This document shows, in pieces, positions 12,022-23,878 of a stretch of 64,000 nucleotides of DNA. A program made the translations under genes and the position numbers. Origin of the DNA: Pseudoneurospora amorphoporcata. Its lineage: Eukaryota > Ascomycota > Sordariomycetes > Sordariales > Sordariaceae. The stretch's first letter is position 1; each line of letters opens with the position of its first letter. The stretch spans positions 124,001-188,000 of the forward strand of contig MU859097.1 in the NCBI GenBank assembly GCA_033297205.1, written 5' to 3'. The notes below the pieces were generated by a model. The model was not told the DNA's origin. It saw only the letters and a program-made list of their open reading frames with translations, and searched no databases.

Positions 12022-12028
12022 TATAAAA
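12022..12028 (+). promoter_or_regulatory. putative TATA box of the surface-protein gene
   Basis: A TATAAAA heptamer is followed by C/T-rich DNA (about 12030-12090), an arrangement common in well-expressed fungal genes. The start codon lies about 335 bp downstream, implying a leader of roughly 300 nt. This is positional inference only. Confidence 0.45.
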
Positions 12029-12363
12029 CACCCCCATTCCTCCTCCCCTCAAATCGAATCATTGACCCTTTCCTTTCCTTTTTCTTATACCTCATTCCTC
12101 TCACAGCAAAGAGCCAAAGAGCAAACATCCAGGTGCATTCTCTTCTCTTCTCTTGTGCTAGGTTAACAGTGCAGCACCCAGCCTGCCCGCACACTACTTC
12201 AAAAGTACGTTAGGTTCTTCCAAGTCCCCAAGTTCCCAAGTCAATTCCAAGTCTTATCTTCTTAGACTTTGCCCCTTGGGTTAGGTTGGGTTGGGTTCAT
12301 ACCAACCTATCTTACCTACCTACCTGTCTTCTCTTCTGACTCTTGCTAACCTACCTCACAGCC

Positions 12364-15300
12364 ATGAAGTACTCAACCACCTTCATCATCGGAGCAGTCA
12401 CGGCTGTCTCCCAGCTCTCCCAAGCTGCTCCCACAAACAACCACAATCACAACAGCAACAGCAACAGCAACAACCGCCTCGTCACTCGTGTGGCGGCTGC
12501 TGCTCCTCACGCCACCGCGGAGAGTACTGCTCTCCCCAATGACGCCCTCAACCCGCTCGTTATTCTCTCTCCCGATGAGGTCGTCCCTGTCCCCCGAGTC
12601 GCCAACAATGATGACGCCGCTGTGAAGAACGTCCACTGGGCTGCGGTCCCTGGTGGCGAGCCTCACAACGGTTTCCACTGGGAGGAGCCGTCCTCCAAGG
12701 AGGATAAGGGTCACGGCAAGAAGGACAAGGCGACTGCCACTGCCACTGCCAAGGGCAAGGGCAAGGAGGAGAAGGGTGCTGCTCCTTCCACCACTGCTAA
12801 GGAGGCTGAGGCTGAGGCTGAGGCTGAGCTGAAGGCCACCTCCTCTGCTGCTAAGAAGCACGCCGTTGGTGGCCAGCACCCTGGAGCTACTGAGCCTGCT
12901 TCTTCTACTTCTGCTGGTACTGCCAAGTCTCACTCTTTGACTAAGCAGGCTATCACCAAGGGTTCTTCCACTAAGGCCTCTGCCACCAATGCCCTTTTCA
13001 CGACCAAGGCCTCTTTCACAGCCAAGGCATCTTCCAAGGGCTCTTCCACCGCCAAAGCTTTTTCCACCAACTCCCACAAGACCACATCAACCCCCATCGC
13101 CACTCCTGTTAATGCCAAATCTTCTTCTTCGGCCAAGGAGGCCCATAACGCTTCTTCTTCTTCTACCAAGAAGTCTTCCGAGATCAAGCCTACCGAGACC
13201 AAAAAGGAGGAGGCCAAGGAGGCCAAGTTCACCAACTACATCAATCGTCGTCCTCAGATGGGTGGAAAGAAGGATGCTGATAGGACGAGGGCCAACGACG
13301 ACATGAAGAAGGACATCTTGGACTTCCTCCATGGAAACCATAGCGATGAAGAAAAGTACAAGGAGCTGACGAAGTACTTCGACACCATCGGCGACGCTAA
13401 GTCCAAGGAGATCCTGGAACAGGCCTGGAAGGGCTACCGGAACGATGTTGACGAGTTTGGAGATGGCAAGAAGGACTTCGGCAAGAATTTGGAGGCGTGG
13501 GAGGAGCTGTTGCGGGAACTGGGTAATAGGGAGTTTGAGTTCTTTTTTAAGAAGCTCGTCTGTCAGAAGGAGTCCGCCAAGAAGGAGGGGGGCAAGAACT
13601 CCAAGGAGGACAAGAAGGAGGGCGAGAAATCCTCTTCTAGCGATCACAAGTCCTCCAAGGAGGGTGAGAAGCCATCTTTTAACGACCACAAGTCCTCCGA
13701 GGAGAAGTCTGGCAATAAGAAGGAGGACGGCAAGAAGGAGGACGGCAAGAAGGAGGACGGCAAGAAGGAGGACGGCAAGAAGGAGGACGGCAAGAAGGAG
13801 GACGGCAAGAAGGAGGACGGCAAGAAGGNNNNNNNNNNNNNNNNNNNNNNNNNNNNNNNNNNNNNNNNNNNNNNNNNNNNNNNNNNNNNNNNNNNNNNNN
13901 NNNNNNNNNNNNNNNNNNNNNNNNAAGGCTGACGGCAAGAAGGAGGACGGCAAGAAGGAGGACGGCAAGAAGGAGGACGGTAAGAAGGAGGACGGTAAGA
14001 AGGCTGACGACAAGGACCTAAAACTCGGCCACGAGCAGAAGCCCAAGAAGGAGGGTGAGAAGTCTGGCGACAATAAGGAGGCCCACGGCAAGGAGTCTGG
14101 CAAGAAGGCCGACTCTGGCAAGAAGGCCGACTGTGGTAAGAAGGAGGACGGCAAGGCCAAGGGTGACAAGAAAGCCGACAAGAAGGCCAACGAGCACGAG
14201 GACGAGGACAGCGAGCCTGACCACGACGATGATGACTCCGAGCATGATGAGGAGGAGGGGGAGGAGTCTGACGACAACGAGGATGAAGACGATGAGAACT
14301 ATCAGGGTAAGCAGGACGACGGCATTGCCGGCTACTTGGACTACCTGCACACGCTGCACCCCTCCGACGGCCAAAGCGCCTTCGAGGCCTTGCGTCATCG
14401 CTACGGCCCGTTTGGTTATCTCGATACTCCTGGGAAGATCCAGCGTAGAGACGGCGAGGGTGGTGGTGATGGCCAGAACCAGGGCCACCACAACCAGGGC
14501 TTTGGTTGGCTTGGGGAGGGGCATGCTGCTCCTGGTCAGGGGTTCCAGCAGGGCGGTGGTGGTGACGGCCAGCAGCAGGTCTTTGGCGGCATTGATGCCT
14601 CTAACGATGGCCGGTTTGGTGGAAACGGTCATGGTGAGTAAAACCCCTCTTTTCAGGAATCAACAGGACGTGATGCAGACTGACTGGCGAGGTGGCAGGC
14701 AACAACAACAACAACGCGGGTGGTAACGGCTTCCCTGGTGAAGGCGGCCAGGGCGGTAACGAAGGCGGAAACAACGGTGGCCAGGGCGGTGGTCAAGAGG
14801 GCCAGAACAACCAGAACGGTGGCGGCCAGGGCGGCGAGAACAACAACGTCGGTGGCCAAGGTAACAATGGCGGCCAGGGCGAACAGGGCGGCAACCAGCA
14901 GAACAGAGGCAACAACGGCGGTAACAACAACGTTGGCGGTCAAGGTGGTGAGAACCGGTACCCTCTCTTCTATCCTCCCAAGAACGAAGAGGAGAAGAAG
15001 GCCGATGGCAACCAGGGTAAGAAGGAAGAGGAGAAGAAGGCCGATGGCAACCAGGGTAAGAAGGAAGAGGAGAAGAAGGCCGATGGCAACCAGGGTAAGA
15101 AGGAAGAGGAGAAGAAGGCCGATGGCAACCAGGGCGGCCAGGGTGGTCAAGATGGTCAAGAGGGCGGTGATGAGCACGGTGAGGAGGGCGGTGAGGATGG
15201 TCGTAAAGACGATGGCGGCGATGACGGTGGTGATGAGGGTGAGGATAAGGGTAAGGAAGATTCCAACCAGCAAACTGATTGCCACAATGAGGAGGGCAAG

Positions 15301-16140
15301 GATGCCGGCAACGAGGGCGGCGAGGATGATGAGGGCGAGGAGAACAAGGCGGATCAGGCTAACAAGGCTCCTGTAGTAGCGCCCGCACCCGCTCCTGCTC
15401 CTCAAGCTCCTGTCGTCGTTCCCGCTGCTGCTCCGGCCCCGGCTCCTCAAGGTGCGCCTGCATCCGCTCCAGCTCCGGCCCCTGCTCCGGCTCCGGCTCC
15501 GGCTCCGGCGCCAGCTGGTGTCCCTGCTGGTGAGCATGCCCATCCTCTTGCTATCCATCCTCAACCCGCTCCAAACCCTCGAGAATCATCATCCACTAAC
15601 TCATCTCCCTTAGGTGCTCCCGCTCCCGCTGGCAACCCCGTAGGCCAGATCCCCGACGGACAGATCCAAGTCCGCCCCGGCGTCGGTCCCCTCGCGTTTC
15701 CCAACCCGAACTTCAACCAAAATGCGCCGGAGGGTCCGCAGAACCTCCCCTTCTTCGGCGCCGACGCCAACGGCAAGCCGACCAACAACGCGCCCGACTG
15801 GAAGGCTTTGGCCGACAAGTACGGCATCCCCGAGGCGGACCTGCACTCTAACGAAGGCTTCTTTGATGCTTGGGGATCGTGGCATGGACCGCACGACAAG
15901 GATTGGGAGGAGTGGAAGGGTAAGGGGGGACAGTATGCTCCTGGTTATGGTGTTCCGAAGGGGGGGGTCGGCAACAACGACGCCAACAATAACAATAACC
16001 ATAACCAGCCGAATGTGCCGGTTCCGGTGCCGCATCGGCCTGTCGTGGCTGGTCAGGCGGCCAGCGTGAATGGGCGTCGATTTTGGAAGACGGTGGTTAC
16101 CGGGGGTGTTGTTGCTGTTGTGGTTGCGTTTTGGTGGTAA
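12364..16140 (+). CDS. repeat-rich secreted or cell-surface protein (contains assembly gap)
   Basis: Not recognised as a known family. The first residues form a signal peptide (basic start, hydrophobic core, cleavage likely after QAAP-type residues near 20-25). Ser/Thr/Lys-rich and Ala-rich spacers follow, then a helical segment (about 13230-13560), then KKEDG pentapeptide repeats running into a 96-N gap. After the gap come acidic D/E tracts, a short globular piece ending in a dibasic KIQRR site, a Gly/Asn/Gln-rich region, four copies of a 13-residue KEEEKKADGNQGK unit, a Pro-Ala repeat, a second globular piece, and a hydrophobic C-terminus that could be a GPI signal or membrane tail. Introns are inferred at 14634-14698 and 15530-15613. 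The frame before and after the Ns differs, so the gap size is wrong rather than the gene broken. The role may be in the cell wall, but no catalytic motif is visible. Confidence 0.75.
13721..14008 (+). repeat. 15-bp tandem repeat encoding KKEDG
   Basis: Direct tandem copies of a 15-bp unit encoding Lys-Lys-Glu-Asp-Gly lie on both sides of the N gap, with a few KADG variants at the right edge. The gap almost certainly contains more copies that could not be assembled. Such arrays in fungal surface proteins often vary in copy number between strains. Confidence 0.95.
13829..13924. other. assembly gap (96 N)
   Basis: A run of 96 unknown bases sits inside the KKEDG repeat array. The reading frame shifts by one across it, although 96 is a multiple of three. 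The gap length is therefore an estimate. Confidence 0.97.
14977..15135 (+). repeat. 39-bp tandem repeat, four copies
   Basis: Four nearly identical 39-bp units within the surface-protein gene, each encoding a 13-residue K/E/A/D/G/N/Q unit. The unit is a multiple of three, so copy-number change would keep the frame. Confidence 0.9.
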
Positions 16141-18441
16141 ATCGACTTGAGAAACTGAGAAACTGGGATATGTTAGAAACGGCACATTGTTTGTTGGAGG
16201 ATGAAAATAGTGCACAAGTACAACACAGTACATGTGAAAACGGAACAAGTTCTTGTTCATTTCTGGCCCCTTTTGCTGTCAACTTGTTTTTGATGTGCAC
16301 CCAAAACTTGAACATGTACAAAAGGGGGACAAGATATATGGGAGGACGACCAACCAAAGAATACTTAGGTACTTACCTGGCTTAACGAGGACGCGGCCCT
16401 CCAGACCACAGTCACGGTGTTATTAGGTTGGTAACGAAGGGCGACATGGAAGCTGGGGGTTTGAGATGGAACAGTGCAGTGTGGGAACCTGGAAGAGGAC
16501 GGGATGAATGGAATGACGTTTCCAAAACTTTTGGTGAGGTTGAGCGCCTTCCCCGAAATGGAAGAGACGCATAGATTGTAATCTCAATTATCTGACATCA
16601 TTCCAGAAACATAGGAAGTTACAACGTCGTGTTGTGGTGTCGTTCTTGGGCAGTGGCAACCGACATGAGTCGTCACGAATTGGTGCTGGGCTTCCGAGTG
16701 GCTGGTCGGCCGGATTGATCCGGATCGACCTGTAATCCAGGGTTAGGGTCAACATAGGCTCGGAGACATTTGCATCGCCGGACCGACGGCAGAGACAACG
16801 AACCCACAACAACAAAAAGGTGCGAGTGGGGGCGGGTACAGTGCAGAGGACTAACCATGAAAAGGCTCGCTAGGGCCTAGACCGTGTGGATGCATGGGCG
16901 AGATTGAGGGCGAGCTGGGGTCTGGGGAAGGAAAGAGTAAAAGTGCCCGGTTTGTTATGTGTTATTGTCTGTTTGTTTGTGCCGGGGGCGGCTCTGTCTC
17001 AGTTCAACGAGTGTTAGCATCCCCATGCTCATCCACTTGTTACAATGCCATCTCGAATGGAAATGTACCACGGATTCAAACCCCATAACGTCATGAATCG
17101 AGAAGACAACAACTCCTTTCCCGTTACGGCATAGAGCACAATGAATCCAGACCGCGGCCATCGTGTCAAATCTCCTTTGTGTCAGGGGGAAGCTCCAGGT
17201 CCGCCAGGCTATTCGACACGAGCACTGCACTAACAGTTGAATGTGGACCCCCGCTAATCCCTAACAGTCGAGAACGGGGCCAATATTGTCACAGTGCCAA
17301 GGCCCATCGATCGGACGAGCACTGCAGGCATCTCAACTTTCTTTTTTTTTTCTTCGGTCGGTGTCGAGTGGTTTCATCTTTTTTTTTCCGTCCGCGTTCT
17401 TTCTCCTCTGCTGTCCTCTTTCTCTTCTGGAGTTATCCACCACAACACACCCGACGGCAATCAAAGTCAACCGTACTAGTGTAGACTCGGTAACTTTCGA
17501 CTTGGTGTAATACACAGCAGGTACAATACATAGACACATACATACTGTAAGAGAGCAGCCACTGTCACCACATGCATAAGTTACCGTGACACTGTCAAAG
17601 TTACACAGTCTCCCGGCTTGGACATCTCGATCATTCCGTCTTTTGGGTCCGATTGAGACAGTGCCGGGCTGCTTACCTTCGTAGTGTACACTATTCTACA
17701 CTACCGACGGACCCTCGTTGAATTCCTTCCGTCTCATCTCATCTTACAATCTCACACACCCGACGACCACGCCGACTCTCCCGAATCCCGTGTCCGTGTC
17801 TCCATTCCTCCCATCCTCTTTTTGCTCGATTTCCCTTTCCCCCCCAGCTCAGTAGTTCACTCCATGTTGTTGGATTGGACGAGGTGAGCCACACACACCG
17901 ACTTCACTTCACCCAAACCACAACACTTGGAACGACTGTTTGGCCCCCCAGCTCCAGCAGCACCGGCCTTCCTCCACTTGCCACACGATCAACAACGGCG
18001 GTGCAGCATCCCTTGGGAGTCTAGACCCCACTACCCATCTGCATCCTTCGACAACAAGCTCGACGACTATCCATCTTGGTATCACGACGGATTCTCGGCG
18101 CCATCTGCATCCTACACAGCTGCTTGTCTCTCTTCCGTCCCCGACCCATCTGGGACCCAGCCAGCGGGTCATTTCCTTCTCTAGTTTTAGAGTACCTCGC
18201 ATCAGACAAGAAAGCCAGCCTGCCCCTTGTCTATTCGGTCGTTCTAGAAACTTGGATCCAACAACAACAATAACAACAGCTTTCTAAAACTCATCCATAC
18301 ATAGCACAAGACAACCAGCACGCAGCGCATCCAGACCTTTTCCCCCCAAATTAGATCGAGAATAATGCAGGCATCGCCTCGGCCCCGTCCGATCCCCCCT
18401 CGGTAGTCCCTCATCCTCGTCTCCCCCACGCGACTTCAAAA
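16141..18441. other. intergenic region upstream of the histidine kinase
   Basis: About 2.3 kb with no supported gene. It contains pyrimidine-rich tracts (about 17340-17430 and 17800-17860) and the likely long leader of the kinase gene, with several short upstream open frames (for example 17684-17887). The first few hundred bases are probably the 3' UTR of the surface-protein gene. Confidence 0.5.
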
Positions 18442-21400
18442 ATGAGGATCGCAATTAGAGAGCAGCTTGCGGCCCTCGTCATCTTTGCCGTCCTTCTCTC
18501 TCTCGCCATCGTCTCAATCCCCGTATGGATATTTGTTAACAACTTTGTCATTGGCGTCAAGACGGATGGCCTGGCCTTGTCCGCCTCTCTCAAGGCCTCT
18601 CGCATCTCTTCCGAAATCGATCTGATCCAGACGGCATGCGTAACCATCTCTACACGACTTCTGCTCCAGAAGGCCTTTGAGAACTTCTACACCAATGACT
18701 TTTACAAAAACCAAACGGCAGACGTCTGGGAGCAGGCTCGCGAGGATCTGGCCAGCGCGCTTTCCACCAGCAATGTGTCGGGTCTGCTCCAAGCGAGACT
18801 TTTCTCCCGAAACACAACCGGAGATGCAAGTGGCCTTCTCAACATTACCGGCCAAGGTGAGTTCGTCACTTTGATTTTGAAATATTCAAGAGTGCTAATT
18901 TAGACGTAAATCAGCTGCCCTCGCCGAGCCTGTCTATCTTCCTTACAAATCGCCAACTGGTCAAGACATCAAACTTGGCGATGGCGAATATGGCTTCCCC
19001 CCAATGCTCTACCCGAATATTACATACGAGAACAAGAACACGCCGAGCCTTTACAAAAACAACACCAGCCAATTCTCCGCCAACATATTCCCCGGCGTCT
19101 CGTTGGGCAATGGCAGCGAAGGGAACGGAATTCTCCTGGGACCGCTTGTCGTCAACGAGTCGTACGCGCTTGTCTCCATCACGATCCCCATTCGAGAGAA
19201 TCAATCTAGCAAATTCATTCTTGGGTACATGACTGTGGTCGCCAGCGCAAGGCAGCTCGTTCAAGTCCAGAAGTCTAGCGAAGGTCTGGGCAAGACTGGC
19301 ATTGCCCTCTTCATCGGCCCAGTCAACCCGTGGAACCACTTCAACGCCAACATGCCTGCGAGCAACCAATCCTACGTCCCGCCCCGTGATGAGTTCGCGA
19401 GGACGAACCAGGTCCACTTCCTGTTCCCGCCCGCCCCCCAACCCGGCCACGAAGACCGCCACAGCGACCACAGCTTCGAATCGGGTGCTTATGATGCCCC
19501 CTTTGATCTGGCCACGTACAAGGCCGTGCTGGATCTTTTTGTGGATAGAAGCAAGGAGACCAACTATGCCATGAGCAAGATCTCGACCAAGAACGAGCAG
19601 GGCAAGAAGGTGGCAATTGGTGCTGCCCGGCCACAGACCTCCCTGGTCTCCTGGGCGGTGGTCGTGGAACAGGACAAGCGAGAAGCGACGGAACCGATCC
19701 GTACGCTAAGGAACATACTTCTTGGTTGTGTATTTGGTACCGCGGGGCTTATCCTACTGCTCACCATCCCCTGTGCTCATCTGAGCGTTATGCCGATTCG
19801 CCGGTTGAAGGAGGCTACCGAGAAATCGATCGCACCACCCGGTTACGAAGAACTTTTCGATTCCGACTATGATGAGGAGAACCCTAGTTCGGGCGGCACC
19901 GCATCGGGAAGGTCCGAGAAGAGCTGGCTCAAGACGTTGAAGAGGAGAATGCGCAAGTCAAAGAGGGCGAGACTGAGAGCTGCCGCTGCGCAGGATCCGC
20001 ATCGTCATGCTTTCAAGATCCCCGCCAAGGTCGAGGATAGGAAGCATATAGTCACGGACGAGTTGACCGAGCTTACGCAAACGTTCAACGAGATGACGGA
20101 CGAGTTGCTGAAGCAGTACACTTCGTTGGACGAGAAGGTGGCGGAGCGGACGAGAGAACTCGAAATCAGCAAGAAGGCCGCCGAGGCTGCTAACGAGAGC
20201 AAAACGCTGTTTATCGCCAACATTTCTCACGAGCTGAAGACGCCTTTGAACGGTATCATGGGCATGTGCGCCGTTTTGATGGAGGAAGATGATGTTCTTC
20301 GCATTAAGCAGTCGCTCAAGACAATTTACAAGTCAGGTAAGCATTTTCTGCCCCGCTTTCTCTCGGCTTTCTCATGCTAACCGTTATAGGTGACCTTCTG
20401 TTGCACTTGCTTGAGGACTTGCTCAGCTTCTCCAAGAACCAAATCGGCCAACAAGTCAGCCTGGAAGAAAGAGAGTTCAGACTTGGTGAGATAAGATCCC
20501 AAATGCTGGCTATCTTTGATAAGCAGGTCCGCGAAAACAAGATCACCTTCACCGTCAGCTTTGTCGGCACCGACATGCTCGAAAGCAGCCCCGAGCGACG
20601 CACCAGCATCGAGAAGCGACTTCCCGCCCTCGGACCCCCTGGTGTCGGCCGTCTCAAGGACATGTGTCTCTGGGGCGACCAGCATCGTATCCTTCAAGTC
20701 ATCATCAACCTGGTCAGCAACAGTCTCAAGTTCACGCCGGCAGGCGGAAGAGTCGAGTTGAGGATACGCTGCGGCGGCGAGATTGAGCAACCACAAGACG
20801 AAAGTAGGACTTCGTCGTTCTCCAAGAACTCGCATCGTCCAGGTAGATCCCGCCATAGGGTAGGGTCGGGATCAAGGGACTCGCAGAGCTCAAAGGGCGC
20901 GCGGCACTCGCCAAGCCAGAACCAGAGCAGTGGCACGGCTCTTTCTATCAACCCCATGGACCCCAAGGCGACGCCTCACGTGCAAATTCGGGAACGGTCA
21001 CCGACACCTCCACCACCGAATGCCAAGTCATTCATGTTCGAGTTTGAGGTTGAGGATACTGGTCCGGGTATTGCTGAGCATATGCAACAGAAGATCTTTG
21101 AGCCTTTCGTTCAGGGTGATCTTGGTCTGAGCAAGAAGTTTGGTGGTACCGGCCTGGGCCTAAGTATCTGCTCTCAGTTGGCCACAATTATGGGAGGGAC
21201 GGTTGGGCTCAAGAGTACTGTTGGTGTTGGAACGACATTTACGATGAGGATACCGTTGAAATATGTTCGGGATCGGTAAGTCGTCCTTTATGATCACTAG
21301 GCGTAACACGCAACATGCTAACGAATCCAGCGCCTCATCAACCGCCTCAAGCTCCCTAGCCTCCCGCCCATCCTCCGTCGGCTCCCTCGACGGCGAAACC

Positions 21401-22303
21401 ATCCGCAACCCTCTTCCCAAACAATCCACCGTCGACATCCACCACGGTCACGGCCACGGTCACTCCCACAGCCACTCCCACGGGCATAACCAACACTCAA
21501 CCTCCCCACCAGCCGCCGCCTCCGTCCTTGACACTCAACCCCGTCTCGTCGGCCTCTCACAACCCTTCTTCGCCACCACCCCCAAACAACCACCCACCAC
21601 CACCACCGCCACCGGCGACGTCGACGACAAAATGGCCGCCCTCGACCGTGCCATGGCAGCCAAGCAACTCAAGCAATCCTCTTCTTCCATCTCCGGCCCC
21701 GGCAAGCTCCGCGTCCTCGTAGCCGACGACAACAGCACCAACGTCGAAGTCGTCTCCCGCTTGCTCAAGCTCGAAGACGTCTACGACGTGACCATTGCCA
21801 AAGACGGACAAGAAGCCTACGACCTGGTCAAAGCCAATATGGAGCACAACCTGCAGTTTGACGTTATTTTCATGGACATCCAGATGCCGAACCTGGACGG
21901 GTTGCAGTCGACGAGGCTGATCAGGAAGATGGGGTATAGCGCCCCTATTGTCGCGCTTACGGCCTTTTCGGAGGAAAGTAATGTGAAGGAGTGCATGGAG
22001 AGCGGCATGGACGAGTTTCTAAGTAAACCCATCCGAAGACCGGCGTTGAAGCAGGTGCTGAAAAAATTTGCGACGATTTATGAGGAACAAGGGGAGACGG
22101 AGACTGTGCCGAGTGTTACGGATGGGAGTTTGAAGAGTGGCAACTCTACCGACAAGAACACAAAGGATAAGAAGGACGCGAAGGAAGAGAAGAATGAAGG
22201 AAAAAAGGATAATGAAAAAGAAGGGAGAGAGTGGAAAGGTCTAAAGGATGGAAAGGGCGATGGAGCGCTAGTCAGGGACGACGACGCCAAAGACTGCTTC
22301 TAG
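18442..22303 (+). CDS. sln1: Sln1-type hybrid histidine kinase (group VI)
   Basis: Four exons (18442-18856, 18915-20336, 20390-21275, 21331-22303) give 1231 residues. Membrane segments lie at about 10-33 and 406-425 and flank a large extracellular sensor region with several N-glycosylation sequons, followed by a HAMP-like linker and coiled coil. The HisKA domain carries ISHELKTPLNG with the phospho-accepting His at about 577. The HATPase domain shows the N box (about 717-727), DTGPG (about 835) and GGTGLGLS (about 864). A receiver domain (about 1033-1155) has the acidic pair ADD, phospho-acceptor Asp near 1090 in MDIQMPNLDG, and the invariant Lys near 1140. The two-TM plus HATPase plus receiver layout is that of yeast Sln1, the osmosensor above the HOG pathway. 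A His-rich loop (about 945-962) lies before the receiver, and a Lys/Glu-rich tail follows it. The osmosensing role is inferred from the family. Confidence 0.93.
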
Positions 22304-22507
22304 CATGACGGTGGCAGCAACGGCGAACGGCTCTACGACGACGACGACGACGACAACGACTGCGACTACCATGATGAATGGTGGTGCGCCGGCGAGACCT
22401 ATGCCGGTGGATATTTACTCTGATGAACCGTCGCCGAAGAGCCAGCCGAAGAGTAATGGGACGACGACGTCTACTAGGGGGGGATTATCCTAGGGGTGGG
22501 AGGTAAA

Positions 22508-22612
22508 ATCGGCGTCGGCGTCGGCAGCGGTATCGGTATCGGCAGCGGTGTCAGCATCGGCGGAGGCGGAGGCTTGTGTTGAGATGAGTTGAGTCGAGTC
22601 GAGTCGAGTCGA
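22508..22612 (+). repeat. degenerate GGCGTC/GGTATC hexamers followed by (GAGTC)n
   Basis: A run of imperfect hexamers (GGCGTC, GGTATC, GGCAGC) covers about 22510-22572. About five GAGTC/GAGTT units follow at 22586-22612. Confidence 0.75.
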
Positions 22613-23670
22613 TTCACATCCAACCCTCTGCTAGGAAACCTTTGTTTCCGATGTCGTACCTGGGTTCTCTGTAACAACAAATTTCGTGTTGACTGTGTGG
22701 GAATTTTACGTTTGGAATAGATGGTCGCTTTATAAAAACGGGAAAGCGGACGAAGCAAGCGAAAGTGTATGCAATCAGCATGGCGAGGCGTTTGGGTATT
22801 TTTGGTCTTTTATCGAACGATATACATTGGTCCGGCGAGTTTTGGGCGTTTTTTGTTGCCGCCTTTTTTTTCCTATTGCTTTCCATTGTTTCATTATTTG
22901 GTTATAATACCCTACCATTTCCTTTGCTGCGTCCAAGCAGTCTTCTTTCCTTACCTTTCATCTGGCGGATATCAAAAGTTGGGTAAGCTTTTCATTGGTC
23001 TTTCCTTTCTGTGCTTGATAGGGGCAGGTTGGAGACATTCATAGGACGAAGCCGAGGCTTTTACTGGCAAAGGATACAAGCACGGTACTAGCCGAGCACC
23101 TGTGAGTTTGAGTTCGAAATAGAGAAGGCGGGGAGAAGGAATGTACATACATACATATACGGGACGTGATATGAGCGCACATTATTAGTATATACCCGGG
23201 GTATGTAATGATAGAATGGTAATTTGATGGAACAAAAGAATATATCAAGGAACCAACACGGCTTCTTCCTTCGTTTACCGTGATCTGCTATGTTGTGCAA
23301 GGAACTCACGTTTTCTAAAATACTCTCGTCTTCTTCTGCCACCCTACGCGAAAACATTCTACTTGATCAATGTCCAACTATTATAACCTGAGGCTCTGCT
23401 GCAGGCGTTTGTTATTGTGATCTGAAATCCCGAAAGTCTGAGACGGCTGTAATAGCTAACCCCTTACACAGCACCGAGACGACAGCAAGTGTGTACGACC
23501 TCGGACGTCATAGCGGCGAAAATCCACCCTCAAATCTAAGACATATATTATAGAGAGCAGAGTAAGCGAATCCTGGATGCTCATGAGTAAAGAGGGAGGC
23601 ACGAGAGGGACAGCGCAAAGACATACATACACGCATGTAAGAAGCGAGGGAATTAACCGACTGGCTTACC

Positions 23671-23689
23671 TCTCTCTCTCTCTCTCTCT
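23671..23689. repeat. (CT)n microsatellite
   Basis: About nine CT dinucleotides in intergenic DNA. Confidence 0.85.
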
Positions 23690-23878
23690 AGAATGTGACA
23701 CGGGCACTTACTCTCCCATACTTACTTTTCTAAGCATGGCTGATCAACCGCCTGTAGCATACTCTTCACACTTGTCTAAGTTTCTTTGACTTCTTTTACC
23801 TGGCTGTTTACTGTTTTATCTCTCCAAGCAACTTGGAGGTCTAGTCATTGCTTGGTTGCATATAGTAGGTAAAGTGAA

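Larger units (their letters stand above)
7955..12363. other. 4.4-kb gene-free interval rich in small repeats and MITEs
   Basis: No gene is supported. The interval holds a GGGTA-type repeat, a GCTT repeat, three copies of one MITE family and, at its right end, the putative promoter of the surface-protein gene (all listed separately). Remaining open frames are short and cross the MITEs or simple repeats. The left few hundred bases are likely orm1 3' UTR. Confidence 0.6.

Noticed and set aside
13087..14277. 396-codon minus-strand frame across the KKEDG repeats
   Set aside because: It is the antisense reading of the repeat array and crosses the N gap; composition is Ser/Leu repeat only.
14653..15564. 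303-codon minus-strand frame opposite the surface-protein gene
   Set aside because: Antisense of the Gly/Asn and KADGNQGK repeats, with Leu/Ala/Val repeats and no domain.
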